Notes under the pieces: model-generated
Seen by the model: only the letters and a program-made list of their open reading frames with translations
Told to the model about the DNA's origin: nothing
The model's database searches: none
Position numbers and translations under genes: made by a program
Origin: Lactococcus carnosus
GTDB taxonomy: Bacteria; Bacillota; Bacilli; Lactobacillales; Streptococcaceae
NCBI RefSeq assembly: GCF_006770265.1
Contig: NZ_CP017194.1
Location: forward strand, 1,984,001 to 2,048,000
Length of the DNA stretch: 64,000 nt
Direction: 5' to 3'
Shown: one piece after another, positions 63,926 through 64,000 of the stretch
Layout of the letters: each line of letters opens with the position of its first letter
How positions within the stretch are numbered: the stretch's first letter is position 1

Positions 63926-64000
63926 TTATTTAACAGCTGTGTCAGATAAAGTCCAAGTCAGCGTCGTTGTATAGGCTTCTGCTACCTTAGGTGCATCGCC
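63926..64000 (-). CDS. WxL-domain cell-surface protein (partial, C-terminal end only)
   Basis: The last 24 codons of a gene that continues past the window edge. The C-terminus contains YTTTLTWTLSDT, the second conserved motif of the WxL cell-wall-binding domain, ending ten residues later. WxL proteins attach non-covalently to peptidoglycan. The DUF916/DUF3324 gene directly downstream confirms the call. Confidence 0.85.
   Translation of the reverse strand, partial: GDAPKVAEAYTTTLTWTLSDTAVK

Overview
The window looks like chromosome of a low-GC lactic acid bacterium of the Streptococcaceae, most like Lactococcus in the broad sense (the L. piscium / L. raffinolactis side rather than L. lactis). 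Pointers are the rlmN-vanZ and yutD-yunD housekeeping block, the N-acetyl branch of the diaminopimelate pathway, CtsR control of clpB, cre sites in front of most sugar operons, a WxL surface cluster and a DUF3284/cellobiose PTS block. This assignment is inference; no rRNA or tRNA gene is present. No phage, insertion sequence or CRISPR array was seen.

Layout. 1-7.7 kb: galactoside locus on the minus strand, with GH2 beta-galactosidase (lacZ) followed by a sugar ABC transporter and a GH42 beta-galactosidase (cut by the edge). 7.8-14.5 kb: complete L-ascorbate operon ulaGCABDEF with a divergent DeoR-type regulator and matching operators. 14.6-20.2 kb: housekeeping genes (DUF4430 lipoprotein, CoA-binding protein, nitroreductase, VanZ, rlmN, yutD, yunD). 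20.3-22.8 kb: cellobiose-type PTS IIA and IIC with two small unknown genes, under a pair of GntR-type operators. 23-28.7 kb: rhomboid protease, 5-formyl-THF cyclo-ligase, cold-shock protein, MATE pump and metNIQ. 29-38.4 kb: a lev module: secreted GH32 fructanase, four-gene mannose-class PTS behind a textbook sigma-54 promoter, LevR activator, and rpoN itself. 38.4-42.8 kb: two diaminopimelate genes and the ECF module ecfA1-ecfA2-ecfT. 43-49.4 kb: beta-glucoside PTS with two tandem GH1 enzymes and an RpiR regulator. 49.4-54.8 kb: nrdD with paired NrdR-type boxes, a frame-broken LPXTG adhesin with MucBP repeats, and an orphan YtrA-type regulator. 54.8-64 kb: clpB, an anti-sigma-like protein without a sigma factor, a P-type cation ATPase behind a yybP-ykoY (manganese) riboswitch, an aldo/keto reductase, and the edge of a WxL surface cluster.

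How it fits together. About half of the window is carbohydrate uptake and first-step catabolism (galactosides, ascorbate, cellobiose-like sugar, levan/fructose, aryl- or beta-glucosides). Seven cre-like sites sit in front of five of these units, so CcpA should impose a hierarchy, while each unit has a private regulator or operator: a candidate AraC-like direct repeat (lac), DeoR (ula), GntR (cellobiose), LevR plus sigma-54 (lev) and RpiR (bgl).

The points most worth a second look are the self-contained sigma-54/LevR module, the manganese riboswitch that redefines the ATPase as probably a Mn2+ exporter, a recurring promoter layout in which the -10 box lies 5-9 bases before the ATG with no ribosome site (ecfA1, rlmN, yunD, rhomboid gene, perhaps vanZ and the cyclo-ligase gene), and the adhesin broken exactly at a repeat boundary.
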